Source of the DNA: CAJCIY01 sp036379355
Lineage (GTDB): Bacteria; Actinomycetota; Actinomycetes; Mycobacteriales; CAJCIY01
DNA length: 14,052 nucleotides
Assembly: GCA_036379355.1 (NCBI GenBank)
Contig: DASVGV010000072.1
Span: 1-14,052 of the forward strand
Direction of reading: 5' to 3'
Position numbers and translations under genes: made by a program. The first letter of the stretch is position 1; each line of letters opens with the position of its first letter. Below the pieces are notes generated by a model, which was not told the origin of the DNA, did no database searches, and saw only the letters and a list, made by a program, of their open reading frames with translations. This document shows positions 13,209-14,052 of this stretch, one piece after another.

Positions 13209-14052
13209 ATGGGCGGCCCCTTCCTGCGGCCCATCCCGCGGGCCTGGGTGGCCACCGGCCCGTACGGCGCGCCGAACTACGACGAGCTGGCCACGTGCGA
13301 CGAGGTCCGCGCGCTGGACGCCGTGCATCCGCGGTCGATCCTGCGCGTGGACCTGCCGCACTGCTTTACCGGCCGCTCGTTCACCGAGTCCCTCCCCGCT
13401 GCTGCGGCGCAGTTGCAGGCGATGAAGGACGACGGGCGGTATGCGGCGCACGACGACGCCCTGCTGCTGTACGCGATGGGCGACGCGCGCGCGGTCGTCG
13501 GCCTCGTCGGCACCGACGAGATCTCCGACGGTCCGGACCAGCCGGGCCGGCTGCTGCGCAACGAGGAGGTCTTCGCCGACAAGGTCGCCGAGCGTCGCGA
13601 GCACCTCACCGCGCTGGGCCACCTCGTCAGCGCGGTCCTGCTCGTGCCGGAGGACGGGCGCGCGCTCCGCGGTGTCCTGGACGGCGCGTTCGCCCGTCTC
13701 GGCGAGCCGCTGGTCAGCGAGGTGGACGAACGCGGCGTCGCCCACCGGCTCTGGCTCGCCCCGAAGACGGCTGCGCTGCAGGACGTTCTCGACGCCCAGG
13801 TGTTCCTGGTCGCGGACGGCAACCACCGCAGCCTCGCCGCCCAGCAGGCCGGCGTCGGGATCTGCCTCGCGGTGGTCGCCGAGCCCACCGGCCTGCGAAT
13901 CGCCGCGTACCACCGGCTGCTGGCGCTCGATCTGAACGGTCCGGAGCTCGTCGACCGGGCGCGCGCGGCGGGCTTCGACCCGGTGCCCGTCACCACGCGC
14001 GATCCCGACGAGAACTACCTCGTGACCGCGGACGGCACCTTCCGGCTCACGC
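13209..14052 (+). CDS. DUF1015 family protein (cut by window edge)
   Basis: The first 281 residues of a DUF1015 protein; the family is usually about 400 long. Marks are GPFLRPIPRAWVATGPYGAPNYDEL at the start, HPRSILRVDLP (residues about 40-50), NEEVFADKVAERREHL (about 118-133), HRLWLA, and VADGNHRSLAAQQA (201-214). Most members read ADGHHR at the last motif; here Asn205 replaces the first His. That motif resembles the DGHHR/GxxR nucleotide-binding motif of ParB, sulfiredoxin and SerK-like kinases, so a phosphotransfer role is conceivable but unproven. The ATG at 13209 follows the DUF35 stop by one base and has no ribosome site, so it is read by coupling. Family members often sit near amino-acid or serine genes; here it lies in an acyl-CoA operon. 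The C-terminus lies beyond the window. Confidence 0.85.
   Translation, partial: MGGPFLRPIPRAWVATGPYGAPNYDELATCDEVRALDAVHPRSILRVDLPHCFTGRSFTESLPAAAAQLQAMKDDGRYAAHDDALLLYAMGDARAVVGLVGTDEISDGPDQPGRLLRNEEVFADKVAERREHLTALGHLVSAVLLVPEDGRALRGVLDGAFARLGEPLVSEVDERGVAHRLWLAPKTAALQDVLDAQVFLVADGNHRSLAAQQAGVGICLAVVAEPTGLRIAAYHRLLALDLNGPELVDRARAAGFDPVPVTTRDPDENYLVTADGTFRLT

Noticed and set aside
1..14052. tRNA, rRNA, CRISPR, riboswitch, insertion sequence or phage elements
   Set aside because: No cloverleaf, regularly spaced repeat, transposase motif or long terminal repeat was seen on reading both strands.

Overview
The window is uniformly GC-rich. Coding frames carry G or C at almost every third position, GTG starts are common, and stop/start overlaps of the ATGA or GTGA type recur. 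With an F420-type NADP-dependent reductase, a DUF3097 protein and a SpoIIE-phosphatase/ATPase pair, this points to a high-GC actinomycete chromosome; the genus cannot be fixed from the sequence alone. Coding density is very high, the longest gap being about 120 bases. I see no tRNA, rRNA, CRISPR array, transposase or phage gene.

Left part (1-3874), minus strand: the N-terminal part of an acyl-CoA dehydrogenase cut by the window edge (1-547); a DUF1501 protein with a Tat signal (636-1850) preceded in the same operon by a DUF1800 protein (1861-3147); and a small F420-type NADP-binding reductase (3224-3874). A 119-base divergent intergenic region separates these from the plus-strand genes.

Middle part (3994-8031), plus strand: a quinone-oxidoreductase-like MDR protein (3994-4923); then a tightly overlapping run of a PAS/GAF/PP2C phosphatase (5010-6527), a short RsbW/SpoIIAB-like ATPase (6521-6901) and an amidase-signature hydrolase (6880-8031). 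The first two look like a partner-switching signalling pair without a local STAS protein or sigma factor.

Right part (8109-14052), plus strand: a Baeyer-Villiger-type flavin monooxygenase with its own credible promoter (8109-9626); a DUF3097 protein that looks leaderless (9652-10455); then an operon of CoA-transferase family III (10519-11655), a thiolase-fold protein without the catalytic cysteines (11652-12812), a stand-alone DUF35 Zn-ribbon/OB protein (12809-13207) and a DUF1015 protein running off the end (13209-14052).

The acyl-CoA dehydrogenase, monooxygenase, CoA-transferase and thiolase-like/DUF35 pair suggest breakdown of a cyclic or branched, possibly steroid-like or terpenoid, carbon source through CoA esters. 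The best candidate for something unusual is the Cys-less thiolase-fold protein with its separate DUF35 partner. It resembles the Ltp2-type aldolases of steroid side-chain degradation rather than a true thiolase, and here it is joined to a CoA-transferase and a DUF1015 protein.
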